From contig JAIRNH010000021.1 in NCBI GenBank assembly GCA_031258155.1, forward strand, positions 1 to 55,727: a stretch of DNA of 55,727 nt, in the 5' to 3' direction. Every line of letters starts with the position of its first letter. Position 1 is the stretch's first letter. The notes under the pieces are model-generated. The model did not search any database and was not told the DNA's origin. It was given only the letters and a program-made list of their open reading frames with translations. Shown here in pieces: positions 8,378 through 18,204 of this stretch. This DNA comes from Helicobacteraceae bacterium (lineage in GTDB: Bacteria; Campylobacterota; Campylobacteria; Campylobacterales; SZUA-545). The position numbers and the translations under genes are program-made.

Positions 8378-9016
8378 TTACTTAAGCGACGCGGCGAAGG
8401 CTACAGCCGCGTCTATATCCGTTTTGGGGCTGATCTGATAGGGCGCGAAAGGTTTTAGCGTTTTTGCCGCGCTTTGCCCTAGCGCTACGGCGCGCCAATC
8501 GCTTCGCCATTTTGTTTGAGAGAAGAAGCTCTTAACGGCGCTTGGGGAACTAAACACGATCGCCGCGTCGTTTGGTATGAGGTTCGCGTCGATCGCTTTA
8601 GAACGGGTTTCATATACGACGAAACTTTGGCAGACTACGCCCTCGCGCTTTAATATCCGCTCTAATTCGCCGATAACCTCGCGCGCGCGCGGGTAGCAGA
8701 AGCGAAGATCGCGATAACGCTCCGCGATCGCTTCGGCTAGACGATTGGCGCTAGGCTTCGGCGACTCTAAGCAAACCGCGTAGCCCAGCTTCGTCGCAAG
8801 CCGCGAAGTCGCCGCGCCGATCGAGAAAACCTTTAGGCTTTTGCACTCGCCGTTTAGCCGAACAAGCGCTTTTACGGCTTGCTTCGAGGTGAAAATAACC
8901 GCGTCAAAATCGCTCGCGTCGATCGCCGCGTCTAAAAAAACCGTTTCGATCGCAGGCAGATGAATCGCGCCTTTTACGCCCTCTAGCGAAAGCGTTACCA
9001 CAGGGCGCGCCGTCAT
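8378..9016 (-). CDS. hemD: Uroporphyrinogen-III synthase
   Basis: Closes and inverts ring D of hydroxymethylbilane to give uroporphyrinogen III, the branch point of haem and sirohaem synthesis. The 212-residue protein shows the weakly conserved two-domain pattern: DAVIFTSKQAVKALVRL near residues 38-54, YPRAREVIGELERILKREG near 107-125, VYETRS near 132 and DAAIVFSSPSAVKSFF near 149-164, then AVALGQSAAKTL. HemD is poorly conserved at sequence level, but these blocks together are diagnostic. Haem supply fits the multihaem NrfHA and with hemB elsewhere in the window. Confidence 0.88.
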   Translation of the reverse strand: MTARPVVTLSLEGVKGAIHLPAIETVFLDAAIDASDFDAVIFTSKQAVKALVRLNGECKSLKVFSIGAATSRLATKLGYAVCLESPKPSANRLAEAIAERYRDLRFCYPRAREVIGELERILKREGVVCQSFVVYETRSKAIDANLIPNDAAIVFSSPSAVKSFFSQTKWRSDWRAVALGQSAAKTLKPFAPYQISPKTDIDAAVAFAASLK

Positions 9017-9165
9017 TTTCGCCCGCTTGCCGCTTGATTATCTTTCATAAAACTTACTCGCTAACGTTTTAATTAACGCCGTTTCATTATACCCCGCGCT
9101 TCTTTTCGCGCGAATTAGCGATCGGTCGCGCCTTACCAAACGCATCAATGCGGCTAAACGGCGCG

Positions 9166-10287
9166 TTAGCGCAAGTTATCAAGCGTCGTTACGACCTGAC
9201 GCATTACGTTTTGAACCTCTTTAACGCTTTCTACTAGAGAATCCATCTCGGCGGCGTTGGAACTCATAGAGTCGGAGCTGTCGCCGATCGTTTGCACGAC
9301 GGCGCTAATCGACGCGCTTGTTTCGGCGAGGCTCTTTTGCGTGCGTTCGGCTAACTTTCTCACCTCGTCCGCTACGACGGCGAAGCCGCGCCCGTGTTCG
9401 CCCGCCCGCGCCGCTTCGATCGCCGCGTTTAACGCCAAAAGATTGGTCTGATCGGCTATATCGCCTATAACGCTTAACACCCCTTTTACCTGCTCCGCGT
9501 CGCGGCTTAGCTGGATTAGCTTATCCGCGAGTTCGTTCTCTTTCTGGCTTGTCTCGTTGATCTTGGCGACAAGAACGCCTATGATCGTTTCGGCTCTGGC
9601 AAGGCTCTCCTCGCGCAAAGCTACGATCGCCTTTTCAAGCGCCTGCGAGCGCTCCATAATCGTTTGCGCGTCCGCCTCTTTCGCCGCTTCCATCTCCCCA
9701 AGTTTGCCGCCTAAGGCATTGATTCCTTCAAACAATTTAAGAACGTCATGCTCTACGCCGTCCGTTTCCACCCGCTTGTCAAACTCGCCGCGCCCAAACG
9801 CCTCAAAGGTTAGTAACGCGCGATCGACGAGGTATGATTGAAATATATCAAGCATTTTGTTAAGGCTTTTCGCGAGCGTGGATAAGAGCGGATCCGCCTG
9901 TTTCGCGTCCAAGCGGCAGGAAAGCAATCCCTTTTGCACCTGCTCCACAATCAAGATCGCCTGCGCGATTGTGAGCATATACTCCTGCGTGTGGCTTACG
10001 AAATTGTCCGCTACGCCGTAGATCGCCTTTTTCAACTCGCCGTCGTTTGGAGAGAGAATCGGCATGCGATTGCGTTTTAGCCTGATCAGGTCTTTGAAGT
10101 CGTCGAGCGCCTCCAAAGCGCCCTGAGAGCCGCCTTTGCGACCGGCGCTCTTAGCGACAAACACGATCGCCGCCGCAAATAGCAAGGCGACGCTTGCTAT
10201 AGCGATCGTCGCCCCCTCGTAAATAGCCGCCATAACTGCCGCGAACGCGATAAAAGAGAGAATCGCGATTTTAATCGTTCTGCTCAT
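9166..10287 (-). CDS. Methyl-accepting chemotaxis protein, CetA-like
   Basis: A 373-residue chemoreceptor with two adjacent N-terminal membrane segments (about residues 7-23 and 26-44) and no sizeable periplasmic sensor domain. A helical region (HAMP-like, residues 130-200) leads to the signalling hairpin, whose tip reads [20 protein letters not shown] and continues [19 protein letters not shown] (about residues 275-312). No C-terminal CheR-binding pentapeptide is present. Its start overlaps by 4 bases the stop of a separate PAS protein, the arrangement of the bipartite energy-taxis receptor CetA/CetB of Campylobacter jejuni. I infer that it receives the redox signal from the PAS partner rather than binding a ligand. 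Confidence 0.88.
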   Translation of the reverse strand: MSRTIKIAILSFIAFAAVMAAIYEGATIAIASVALLFAAAIVFVAKSAGRKGGSQGALEALDDFKDLIRLKRNRMPILSPNDGELKKAIYGVADNFVSHTQEYMLTIAQAILIVEQVQKGLLSCRLDAKQADPLLSTLAKSLNKMLDIFQSYLVDRALLTFEAFGRGEFDKRVETDGVEHDVLKLFEGINALGGKLGEMEAAKEADAQTIMERSQALEKAIVALREESLARAETIIGVLVAKINETSQKENELADKLIQLSRDAEQVKGVLSVIGDIADQTNLLALNAAIEAARAGEHGRGFAVVADEVRKLAERTQKSLAETSASISAVVQTIGDSSDSMSSNAAEMDSLVESVKEVQNVMRQVVTTLDNLR

Positions 10288-10664
10288 TGTAGCGTCTTAT
10301 AAAGCGCTTCCGCTTCGGCGATTTCGGCGCGGTTTGGCTTGCGCCTCGCCGAAATATAGGCTTTTTCGCCGTCGCAGCTCGTGGTTTGCATGATCGTCGC
10401 GTAAACCCAGTAAAAATCGCCGTTTTTCGCGCGGTTTTTTACAAAGCCCGTCCAGATGTCGCCGCTTTGGATCGTGTCCCACAGTTGTTTGAACGCCGCT
10501 TTTGGCATGTCGGGATGCCTGACGATATTGTGTTGCCTGCCGATTAGCTCCTTGAGCGAATATCTGCAAACTTTCAGAAAATCGTCGTTCGCAAAGGTTA
10601 TTACTCCCTTTTCGTTAGTCTGTGAAACCAAAAAGTGATCGTCGCGCAAAACAATTTCCGCCAT
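10284..10664 (-). CDS. PAS-domain energy-taxis sensor, CetB/Aer-like
   Basis: A 126-residue soluble protein consisting of a single PAS domain of the Aer type: [20 protein letters not shown] at the start, then [24 protein letters not shown] and the [19 protein letters not shown] block, matching FAD-binding Aer/CetB sensors. It has no transmembrane or signalling domain, so it must act through a partner; the MCP gene that overlaps it by 4 bases is the obvious one. In the known system the PAS protein senses flavin redox state and hence respiratory status. FAD binding is inferred from family likeness. The gene is the first of the pair. Confidence 0.87.
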   Translation of the reverse strand: MAEIVLRDDHFLVSQTNEKGVITFANDDFLKVCRYSLKELIGRQHNIVRHPDMPKAAFKQLWDTIQSGDIWTGFVKNRAKNGDFYWVYATIMQTTSCDGEKAYISARRKPNRAEIAEAEALYKTLQ

Positions 10665-10738
10665 TGTCGCACCCTCCCTTTCGCGCTTCAGAGTTTGAGA
10701 TAAGACATTCTAGCCCTAAAGCGCTAAATTAAAATTAG

Positions 10739-10744
10739 TATAAT
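10739..10744 (+). promoter_or_regulatory. Probable -10 element for prs
   Basis: TATAAT located 34 bases before the prs ATG, in an A/T-rich leader. No convincing -35 hexamer; Campylobacterota promoters often lack one. It lies in the divergent gap between the PAS gene and prs. Confidence 0.5.
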
Positions 10745-10777
10745 GTCGCGTTTAACTCAATAAAAAGTCGCTTCGTA

Positions 10778-11707
10778 ATGACCAACTTTAAAGTTTTTTC
10801 CGGTTCGGCGCACCCTCAGCTGGCGGCGGAGATATGCGCAAATATGGATCACCCGCTAGGACAAGTAACAAGAAGCCGTTTCAGCGACGGCGAAATCGGC
10901 ATTCAAATTAGCGAAAGCGTGCGCGGTCAAGACGTTTTTATTATTCAACCGACCTGTCCGCCCGCAAACGACAATTTGATGGAGATACTGCTTATGATCG
11001 ACGCGCTCAAGCGATCGAGCGCCAACAGCATTATCGCCGTAACCCCCTATTTTGGTTACGCGAGGCAGGATCGCAAAGCCGCGCCGAGAGTGCCGATTAC
11101 GGCTAAATTGGTGGCGAATCTGTTGGAAACGGCGGGCATAGATCGCCTCGTAACGCTCGATCTGCACGCGGGACAGATTCAGGGCTTTTTCGACGTTCCC
11201 GTAGATAACCTTTACGGCTCGGTGATCTTCGCGGAGCATATTTGTTCGCGTAACTTTTCAAACGCCGTTATCGCTTCGCCGGACGTAGGCGGCGTGGCGC
11301 GCGCGCGAAGTTTCGCCAAACGGCTCGATCTCGACATCGTTATCGTCGATAAGCGGCGCGAAAGAGCCAATCAAAGCGAGGTGATGAACATTATAGGCGA
11401 CGTGCGCAATAAAGACGTGATTATGATCGACGACATCGTAGATACCGGCGGCACGCTGCTCGGAGCGGCGCTGGCGCTCAAGGATCGCGGCGCGAAAAGC
11501 GTTATGGCGTGTTGTTCGCACGCGGTGTTGTCGGGACTAGCCTACGAGAAGTTAGAAGCGGGCGAAATCGACGAGCTTATCGTAACCAATACGATCCCGC
11601 TTAAGCGCCCCAGCGACAAGATCACCGTTTTAAGCGTCGCGCCTCTGTTTTCTGAGGTTATGCGCCGAATCGTTAATAACGAAAGCGTCAACGGACTATT
11701 TGAATAG
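10778..11707 (+). CDS. prs: Ribose-phosphate pyrophosphokinase (PRPP synthase)
   Basis: Makes PRPP from ribose 5-phosphate and ATP, feeding purine, pyrimidine, His, Trp and NAD synthesis. The 309-residue protein is normal family length. Visible motifs are the ATP flexible loop region YFGYARQDRK near residue 92, the LVTLDLHAGQIQGFFDVP block near 123-140, and the PRPP-binding loop MIDDIVDTGGTL near 215-227. The C-terminal regulatory segment LSVAPLFSEVMRRIVNNESV is intact. It is monocistronic, about 70 bases ahead of a separate promoter for the next gene. PRPP is used by the purD pathway and trpC pathway found in this window. Confidence 0.97.
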   Translation: MTNFKVFSGSAHPQLAAEICANMDHPLGQVTRSRFSDGEIGIQISESVRGQDVFIIQPTCPPANDNLMEILLMIDALKRSSANSIIAVTPYFGYARQDRKAAPRVPITAKLVANLLETAGIDRLVTLDLHAGQIQGFFDVPVDNLYGSVIFAEHICSRNFSNAVIASPDVGGVARARSFAKRLDLDIVIVDKRRERANQSEVMNIIGDVRNKDVIMIDDIVDTGGTLLGAALALKDRGAKSVMACCSHAVLSGLAYEKLEAGEIDELIVTNTIPLKRPSDKITVLSVAPLFSEVMRRIVNNESVNGLFE

Positions 11708-11715
11708 AGTATATC

Positions 11716-11743
11716 TTGACTAAGTCGCTCAACTTAATATAAT
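11716..11743 (+). promoter_or_regulatory. Promoter for the Tat substrate-binding protein
   Basis: TTGACT at 11716-11721 and TATAAT at 11738-11743, spaced by 16 bases: the best sigma-70-like promoter in the window. It ends 36 bases before the start codon. Confidence 0.6.
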
Positions 11744-11756
11744 TAGCGCTATTATT

Positions 11757-11774
11757 GCCTCTCGAAAGAGAGGC
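11757..11774 (+). promoter_or_regulatory. Hairpin that covers the Shine-Dalgarno sequence
   Basis: Perfect 7-bp stem GCCTCTC / GAGAGGC closed by a GAAA tetraloop of the stable GNRA class. The right arm contains the only ribosome-binding site (GAGAGG) for the ATG at 11780, so the fold should block translation until opened. There is too little space for a full riboswitch; an RNA-binding protein, a small RNA or temperature could open it. Confidence 0.55.
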
Positions 11775-11779
11775 GCATA

Positions 11780-12793
11780 ATGATTACGAGACGAAAGTTT
11801 TTGCAAATTGCGGGCGCGAACGCCGCGCTTGCCTACCTAACGCCAAGCGAGCTATTGGCGGCTAAGAATATACCCGCGACGCTTGCCATAGGCGCCACAA
11901 ACTACACGTGGGCGGTGGCGCTGGTGGCAAACGCGGGCGGCTATTGGCTGAAAAACGGGGTGGATATTACGGAGCGCGATTTCACTAACGGGCGCGACGC
12001 GATGCAAGCGATGCTATCCGATTCCGCTACTTTTTCCACCACTACGGACACCCCGCTGGTATTTTCGTTGTTGCGCGGCATTTCGCTTCACGCCGCGCTT
12101 GACTTCACTCGCCACACGCGAGATATGGTTATCGCCTCGATCGAGGGGCGCGGCGTAAGCGCTAACGATCCTCGATCGCTAAAAGGTAAAAAGATCGGAA
12201 CGCCAAGCGGAACAAGCGGGCAGTATTTGGTTGCGCGCTACCTTAAATACGCGGGACTAAAAGACGGCGACGTAACGCTTGTGAATATAGCGCCAAGCGA
12301 TCTGGTCAATACTCTGATTCGCGGCGACGTCGACGCTTTTTCTTGGTCTCTTACGGCGGCTAGAGCGGCGATCGATAAGAGCGGCGGCAAGGCGTTTTTA
12401 TTAACGCAAGACGGATTTGAAAAGTTTTTCGTCTCTCATCACCTGTTGCTGACCAACGATCGGACTGTAGAGAAGCGCGGCGAACTGCTTGAGCGCGCCT
12501 CTAAAGCGTTTTTAGAAGCGCAAGAACGGATCGAGAACGATCCAAAATGGGCGGATCTGATCGCAAGTCGCGTTCGTATCTCTTCCGACGAAATTTTGAA
12601 ATCTTCCGAAAACCTTGATTTTCGCGTCGGTCTGGACTCGCGATTGTTAGACGATCTGGTAATAGAGGCGCAGTGGGCGATCGAATCTAAACTTTCGCCG
12701 GAGCCAAAAGGCGATTTGCGTAAGATTTTGCGCGACGCGATCTACGAAGCGCCGCTCAAAAAAGTCGCTCCAGATCGCGTTAATTTGGGATAG
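11780..12793 (+). CDS. Tat-exported ABC transporter substrate-binding protein (SsuA/NrtA/ThiY-like)
   Basis: A 337-residue periplasmic binding protein. The twin-arginine signal TRRKFLQIAG is followed by a hydrophobic stretch and a probable cleavage after LLAA (residues 24-28). The mature part matches the NMT1/THI5-like family: GGYWLKNGVDI near 53-63, the LKGKKIGTPSGTSGQY block near 134-149, and DLVNTLIRGDVDAFSW near 174-189. Relatives bind nitrate, taurine, sulphonates, or pyrimidine thiamine precursors; the ligand cannot be told from sequence. No permease or ATPase gene adjoins it, so it must use a transporter encoded elsewhere. Translation seems controlled by the hairpin over its ribosome-binding site. 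Confidence 0.85.
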   Translation: MITRRKFLQIAGANAALAYLTPSELLAAKNIPATLAIGATNYTWAVALVANAGGYWLKNGVDITERDFTNGRDAMQAMLSDSATFSTTTDTPLVFSLLRGISLHAALDFTRHTRDMVIASIEGRGVSANDPRSLKGKKIGTPSGTSGQYLVARYLKYAGLKDGDVTLVNIAPSDLVNTLIRGDVDAFSWSLTAARAAIDKSGGKAFLLTQDGFEKFFVSHHLLLTNDRTVEKRGELLERASKAFLEAQERIENDPKWADLIASRVRISSDEILKSSENLDFRVGLDSRLLDDLVIEAQWAIESKLSPEPKGDLRKILRDAIYEAPLKKVAPDRVNLG

Positions 12794-12929
12794 CGCTAAG
12801 GAGGTTTGAAGCCGCCTTTAATAGATCGCCATCCTTTTTTTTCGTCGCGGAAACGACATGAAATGCCGTTTTTGATAAAGCGCGCGAAGTAGGGCGGCTT
12901 CGCTCAAATAGCATAATAAAGGGGGCGAT

Positions 12930-13079
12930 ATGCCTAGTTTATCGTTGTTTTATGGCAATTTTGACGTATTACGAAGCTGGCGAAAGACATAACAAACCGC
13001 ATATTTACGCTGAATACGCGAGCGAGTAGGTTTCAGTTTCGTTTTGCGGCGAAATATCGAGTAGTTTCTGCGGCTAACT
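12930..13079 (+). pseudogene. Decayed DUF4160 gene
   Basis: Reading from ATG 12930 gives MPSLSLFYG, then after a frameshift near 12956 ILTYYEAGERHNKPHIYAEY, a stop at 13027, then VSVSFCGEI. This matches the start of DUF4160 proteins (MPxISxFYGIxIxMYxxDHxPPHxHAEY). One frameshift and at least two stops destroy it. DUF4160 genes typically sit next to DUF2442 genes, as here, in pairs suspected to be toxin-antitoxin-like or mobile. Confidence 0.65.
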
Positions 13080-13192
13080 TGGCGACGTATCCTATTTCAA
13101 AACCGCTCGCGCCGTCAATACCCGCGTTGAATGAGGACATTGCCCCCGAAGCGCTATATGAAACGTCGCAAAGCGTAATTAAATCAACTTAA
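13080..13192 (+). pseudogene. Decayed DUF2442 gene
   Basis: Only the end is recognisable: the frame ending at TAA 13190-13192 reads DIAPEALYETS, the highly conserved C-terminal DIAPExLYE block of DUF2442 proteins. The preceding bases give a reading broken by a stop at 13131 and a frameshift. It directly follows the DUF4160 remnant. Confidence 0.6.
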
Positions 13193-13250
13193 GGCGCGAT
13201 CGCGCTACAAATTCTGATCATATATTGCTCTTCGCGTCGTTTCCAATCGC

Positions 13251-13348
13251 TGTTTTACCCGCGCGATCGCAAGGAGCGCGACAAAGCTATCAAACGGCAA
13301 GCCAACCGCCGCCGACGTTTCAATGCGCGTTATACCGCGTCTTTCTCA
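13251..13348 (-). repeat. CRISPR-like dispersed repeat, copy A
   Basis: On the minus strand a degraded 32-base unit (13317-13348, ending in CATTGAAAC), a 34-base interval (13283-13316) and a second unit (13251-13282, beginning GTCGCGCTCCTTGCG) are seen. The units resemble type I-C CRISPR repeats, which end GTGGATTGAAAC. The interval is similar in sequence to that of the copy near 40440-40525, so this is a dispersed element or a fossil array, not a working array. No cas gene is present. Confidence 0.5.
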
Positions 13349-13446
13349 TTGTCGTTCGCCTTTGCCGCTTTGGGTTTTCGTCCAATTTTTTGGTCAAAGG
13401 CGTATCTAAGCGAATATCCATCGCCAGATCGCGGTTTAATCCTATT

Positions 13447-13470
13447 GTCATTCCCGCGAAGGCGGGAATC
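13447..13470. repeat. dRS3-like palindrome
   Basis: ATTCCC-N8-GGGAAT at 13450-13469 within the context GTCATTCCCGCG...GGCGGGAATC. The same 20-base pattern with exactly 8 central bases recurs at 54823, 54887, 55125 and 55437. Confidence 0.8.
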
Positions 13471-13495
13471 TATGATAACAATCATAAAAAGATGG

Positions 13496-13515
13496 ATACC
13501 CGTTTTCACGGGTAT
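13496..13515. repeat. Variant palindrome ATACCC-N8-GGGTAT
   Basis: Same geometry as the dRS3-like palindromes but with ATACCC/GGGTAT arms. It lies 27 bases from the palindrome at 13450-13469, and further half-copies (GGGAATGGGTTCCCGCC) fill the stretch to 13612. Confidence 0.65.
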
Positions 13516-13630
13516 GACGAAAAGGGGACGCAGGAATGACGAGAGAGAATGACGGGGGTATGGATATCCGCCTATGCGTATGACGGGAATGGGTTCCCGC
13601 CTGTGCGGGTAGGCAAAGAAGGTCGTCATT

Positions 13631-13759
13631 ATGGACGCATATCATAATCGCGCAAATGCTTACACAAAATTAGGCAATCTAAAAAGCGCCGCAGGGGACG
13701 CTCGCAAGGCGTGCGAACTTGGCGAATGCGATTTATTACGATATATGGGAGGAAAATAA
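13631..13759 (+). pseudogene. TPR-protein fragment (42 codons)
   Basis: A short open frame that starts MDAYHNRANAYTKLGN and continues with LKSAAGDARKACELGECDLL to a TAA at 13757. It is one degenerate TPR/Sel1-like repeat with the usual C-terminal KACELG motif, so it is the tail end of a larger repeat protein now lost. No clear ribosome-binding site precedes it. Expression is doubtful. It lies inside the decayed island between the Tat protein gene and fabI, next to palindromic repeats. Confidence 0.5.
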
Positions 13760-13983
13760 ACGATTGCGCGACTAACCGATTAGTATAGTCGCAAAAAAAC
13801 GCCCGAAATCTAGCTCCCAAAAACCGCTTACGGTTTTGGGGCGAAAAAATCTACTATCGCCCTACTACGAACTTGTGGAAATCGCTATTTATTTAGGTAG
13901 CGAAACCTCTGTTAGCCAGAGGGCGAATAACAAGCGCCTATTAGACCTTTAGCGTTTATCGGCAATCGCGGCGCAAAAGGCTA

Positions 13984-15523
<1,540 letters not shown>

Positions 15524-15527
<4 letters not shown>

Positions 15528-16726
15528 TGCCCCTCCTTGATTTCCAACGCCTTAACGCCGGGCAAAATCTTACCCTCCAAAAGTTCCAGCGACGCGCCGC
15601 CGCCCGTGGATATAAAAGTCATTTCGTCCGCGTCGTCCGCTCTTTGCACCACGTCGGCGGTATCGCCCCCGCCTACGATCTTAGTAGCGTGGCTTTCGGC
15701 GATTCTGTGCGAAATCTTAAAGCTGCCTTTGGCGAATTTGTCGATCTCGAAAACGCCCATAGGTCCGTTCCAAAGTATCGTTTGCGCTCCGTCTAAAACC
15801 TCCCTAAACAGCCGCGTAGTGGCGGGTCCTATATCCAAGCCTTTCCAGCCGTATGGAATCTCTTTCGAGGTCGTGTAGATCGTAACGGCGTTCGGGTCGA
15901 TCGACTGTGCGCAAACCACGTCCACAGGCAGGTAGAACTTTACGTTTCGCTTTTTTGCCTCGTCGAGAATGCGAAGCGCGTCGGGAATTAGATCGTCCTC
16001 GACAAGCGAATCGCCCACCTGCTCGCCTAGCGCTTTTAGGAAGGTAAATGCCATGCCGCCGCCGACGATAATTTTATCCACCTTTTGGAGCAGGTTTTCT
16101 AACGCCTGAAGTTTGCCCGAAACCTTGCTGCCGCCGATTACCGCGATAAACGGGCGCGTGGGGTGTTGAAGGGTGCGATCAAAGAAGTTGATCTCTTTGT
16201 TGAGCAAAAATCCGGCGGCTTTCGCGTCGTCGGGGAAAAACTTGGTGATCGCCTCCACCGAAGCGTGAGCGCGGTGGCTTACGCCAAAAGCGTCGTTGAT
16301 ATAAACGTCCGCCATATCGGCTAGTTTTTTGGCGAATTCGTCGTCGTTTTTCGTCTCGCCCTTTTCAAAGCGAAGATTCTCTAGCAACAAAATCCCGCCG
16401 CTTGCCAGCTCTTTGGATTTTTTCGCCGCGTCCGCGCCGACTACGTCCGTAGCCAAAATCACGTCGCGCTTCAAAAGCGTTTGAAGCCTTTTAGCGACCG
16501 GAGCAAGCGTGTATTTAGCGTCAAACTCGCCCTTTGGTCGCCCGCTATGGCTGGCTAATATGATCGCGCAGTTGTGATCCACGCAGTAGTTGATCGTAGC
16601 CAAAGCCGAACGGATTCTGCGATCGTCAGTTATGTTGCCAAATTCGTCTTGAGGCACGTTAAAATCGCAACGGATAAAAACTTTTTTGTCCGCAATTTCA
16701 ATATCTTTAATTGTTCTAAGCGTCAT
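15524..16726 (-). CDS. pgk: Phosphoglycerate kinase
   Basis: Transfers the acyl phosphate of 1,3-bisphosphoglycerate to ADP. I place the start at 16726 ([17 protein letters not shown]), giving 400 residues; the in-frame ATG at 16744 is upstream, but the bases between include AAAGGAG, a Shine-Dalgarno sequence correctly spaced for 16726. Motifs: [19 protein letters not shown] near residue 18, [10 protein letters not shown] near 59, [12 protein letters not shown] near 203, and [13 protein letters not shown] near 360. It is followed by tpiA (4-base overlap) and preceded by gap 28 bases upstream. Confidence 0.96.
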
Positions 16727-16754
16727 AGCAAACGCTCCTTTCAAAAGTTTGGAT

Positions 16755-17666
16755 TTATGCGAACTCTAGCATACGCGCCGCGAAACCGATTTCGTTATCG
16801 TGCCACGCGCACACGCAAGCAAGCTCTCTAAGGCATAGCGTCAAACTCGTATCGACGATCGCGCTTTCCTTAAAACCGATTATATCCGTAGAGACTTTAG
16901 AATCGCTAACGACAGCGAGCGCGGCGTTTCGCGATCGCGTAAAAGCGGCGTTGATCGCTTCGGCGCTCGCGGCGTTTTTTAGCAGAAAGGTCGCCTGCAT
17001 CATAGAGGCGTTGGGCGCGGGTATTCTAAGCCCGATCGCCGCCGCTTTGTCTTGGTAAAAAGCGTCGTATCTAATCAGGTTTTTCGCCGCGCTCGTAACG
17101 ACGGGAATAATGTTGATCGCGCTTGCCCTACTCCTACGGCGCTCGTCGTTTCGCCCGTCTAACAGGCGCTGATCGCTTGTGTAGCTATGTATGGAAGTCC
17201 CCAAAACCGCTTTTACTCCAAAGTTCTCGTTTAGGACTTTGGATATGAGATAGAGCGCGTTTGCCGTGCAGCTACCCGCGCTTACGATCTCGGCGGCGGG
17301 AGCGCTAAGCGGCGGCGCTAACGCGACCGCACTATCGGCGCTTGGCGTAGAGATCACGACTCGTTTAGCCCCTTGATCGAGATATGGTTTAAGCTCGTCG
17401 TATTTCGTAAAAACGCCCGTGCAGTCAAAAACAACATCCGCGCCGCCAAAATCGCACGCTTTAGGGTTAGCGGCGCTGGAAAAGCGAAGGTCGCTTAGAT
17501 CGGCGTTGAATCTTTTATGGACGGAGTCGCGTTCCAATAGATAGGTCTGCGTTTGGCGATCGGCTAGATCGTTGACGGCGATTAACCTATGCGTTTGCGA
17601 CGCTAGAATCAATCTCGCGCACGCCCTGCCAATACGCCCAAAACCGTTAATCGCGATCGTAGCCAA
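16755..17666 (-). CDS. gap: Glyceraldehyde-3-phosphate dehydrogenase (short form)
   Basis: Oxidative phosphorylation of glyceraldehyde 3-phosphate. I choose the TTG at 17664-17666 as start ([15 protein letters not shown]), preceded by GGAG at good spacing; an ATG at 17702 would add 12 atypical residues. The result is 303 residues, about 30 below the usual 330. The Rossmann motif INGFGRIGR and the catalytic Cys in [12 protein letters not shown] (near 132) are present, but the second Cys of the common SCTTNC motif is Ala. [22 protein letters not shown] and the end [12 protein letters not shown] are divergent from WYDNEWGYS. The gene is clearly gap by context (pgk-tpiA-fabI follow); its activity and direction are uncertain. 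Confidence 0.9.
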   Translation of the reverse strand: MATIAINGFGRIGRACARLILASQTHRLIAVNDLADRQTQTYLLERDSVHKRFNADLSDLRFSSAANPKACDFGGADVVFDCTGVFTKYDELKPYLDQGAKRVVISTPSADSAVALAPPLSAPAAEIVSAGSCTANALYLISKVLNENFGVKAVLGTSIHSYTSDQRLLDGRNDERRRSRASAINIIPVVTSAAKNLIRYDAFYQDKAAAIGLRIPAPNASMMQATFLLKNAASAEAINAAFTRSRNAALAVVSDSKVSTDIIGFKESAIVDTSLTLCLRELACVCAWHDNEIGFAARMLEFA

Positions 17667-17740
17667 ACAACGCTCCAAATAAAAGGGCGAATTGTAGCGC
17701 ATTTGGCTATACTTCGCGCTTTATTTACAAAAGGACGAGC

Positions 17741-18088
17741 TTGAGTTTGAACGAGAGATTAGAGACAATCGCCAAAGTTTTGGATCAAAACAAAGCGGAG
17801 CGCATAGAAAAATTTAACCTAGAAAGCAGCGATTATATGACGAGCGGCGTCGTCGTAGCGTCCGCGCTCGCGGATAAACATCTGATCGCGCTGGTCGATC
17901 ATCTTAAATCGGCGCTAAAGCCGTTAGGCGAAGAGTTTTTGCATATCGACACAAGCGACGAGTGGGCGGCGATCGATCTGGGAGATATACTAGTACATAT
18001 TATGAGCGAAAGCGCGCGCGATCGCTACAACCTAGAAGCCTTTTTGGACGAGTTCAAGAAACGAAAACTAGCCGCTTCTTTAAGATAG
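17741..18088 (+). CDS. rsfS: Ribosome silencing factor
   Basis: Binds ribosomal protein uL14 and blocks subunit joining during starvation. The 115-residue protein begins at a TTG (17741), with AAGGACGAGC upstream as ribosome-binding site; a second TTG at 17747 is possible. Family motifs seen: DYMTSGVVVASALADKHLIALVDHL (residues 30-54), DEWAAIDLGDILVHIMSESARDRYNLEAF (72-100). It is divergent from gap. In Campylobacter nadD lies between these genes; here there is no room for it. The last third of the gene is partly duplicated immediately downstream. Confidence 0.92.
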   Translation: MSLNERLETIAKVLDQNKAERIEKFNLESSDYMTSGVVVASALADKHLIALVDHLKSALKPLGEEFLHIDTSDEWAAIDLGDILVHIMSESARDRYNLEAFLDEFKKRKLAASLR

Positions 18089-18096
18089 ATCGTTAC

Positions 18097-18150
18097 GATT
18101 TAGGCGATATACTAGCGCTTATTATGAGCGAAAGCGCGCGCGATCGCTAT
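18097..18150 (+). repeat. Duplicated 3' part of rsfS
   Basis: The stretch GATATACTAGCGCTTATTAT and the next 24 bases almost repeat 17982-18027 of rsfS, 122-128 bases downstream. Translated, it gives YDLGDILALIMSESARDRY, but in a different frame from rsfS and without a start. It is a dead partial copy made by tandem duplication. Confidence 0.8.
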
Positions 18151-18204
18151 TGGCGTTATAATCGGCTTGCGCCGCGAGAGGCAATCTCGCTAACGCAACC
18201 TCGT

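Noticed and set aside
13816-13840. Hairpin CCCAAAAACCG-CTTA-CGGTTTTGGG as the fabI operon terminator
   Set aside because: It lies about 145 bases past the fabI stop and has no T-run on the minus strand; role unclear, so not annotated.
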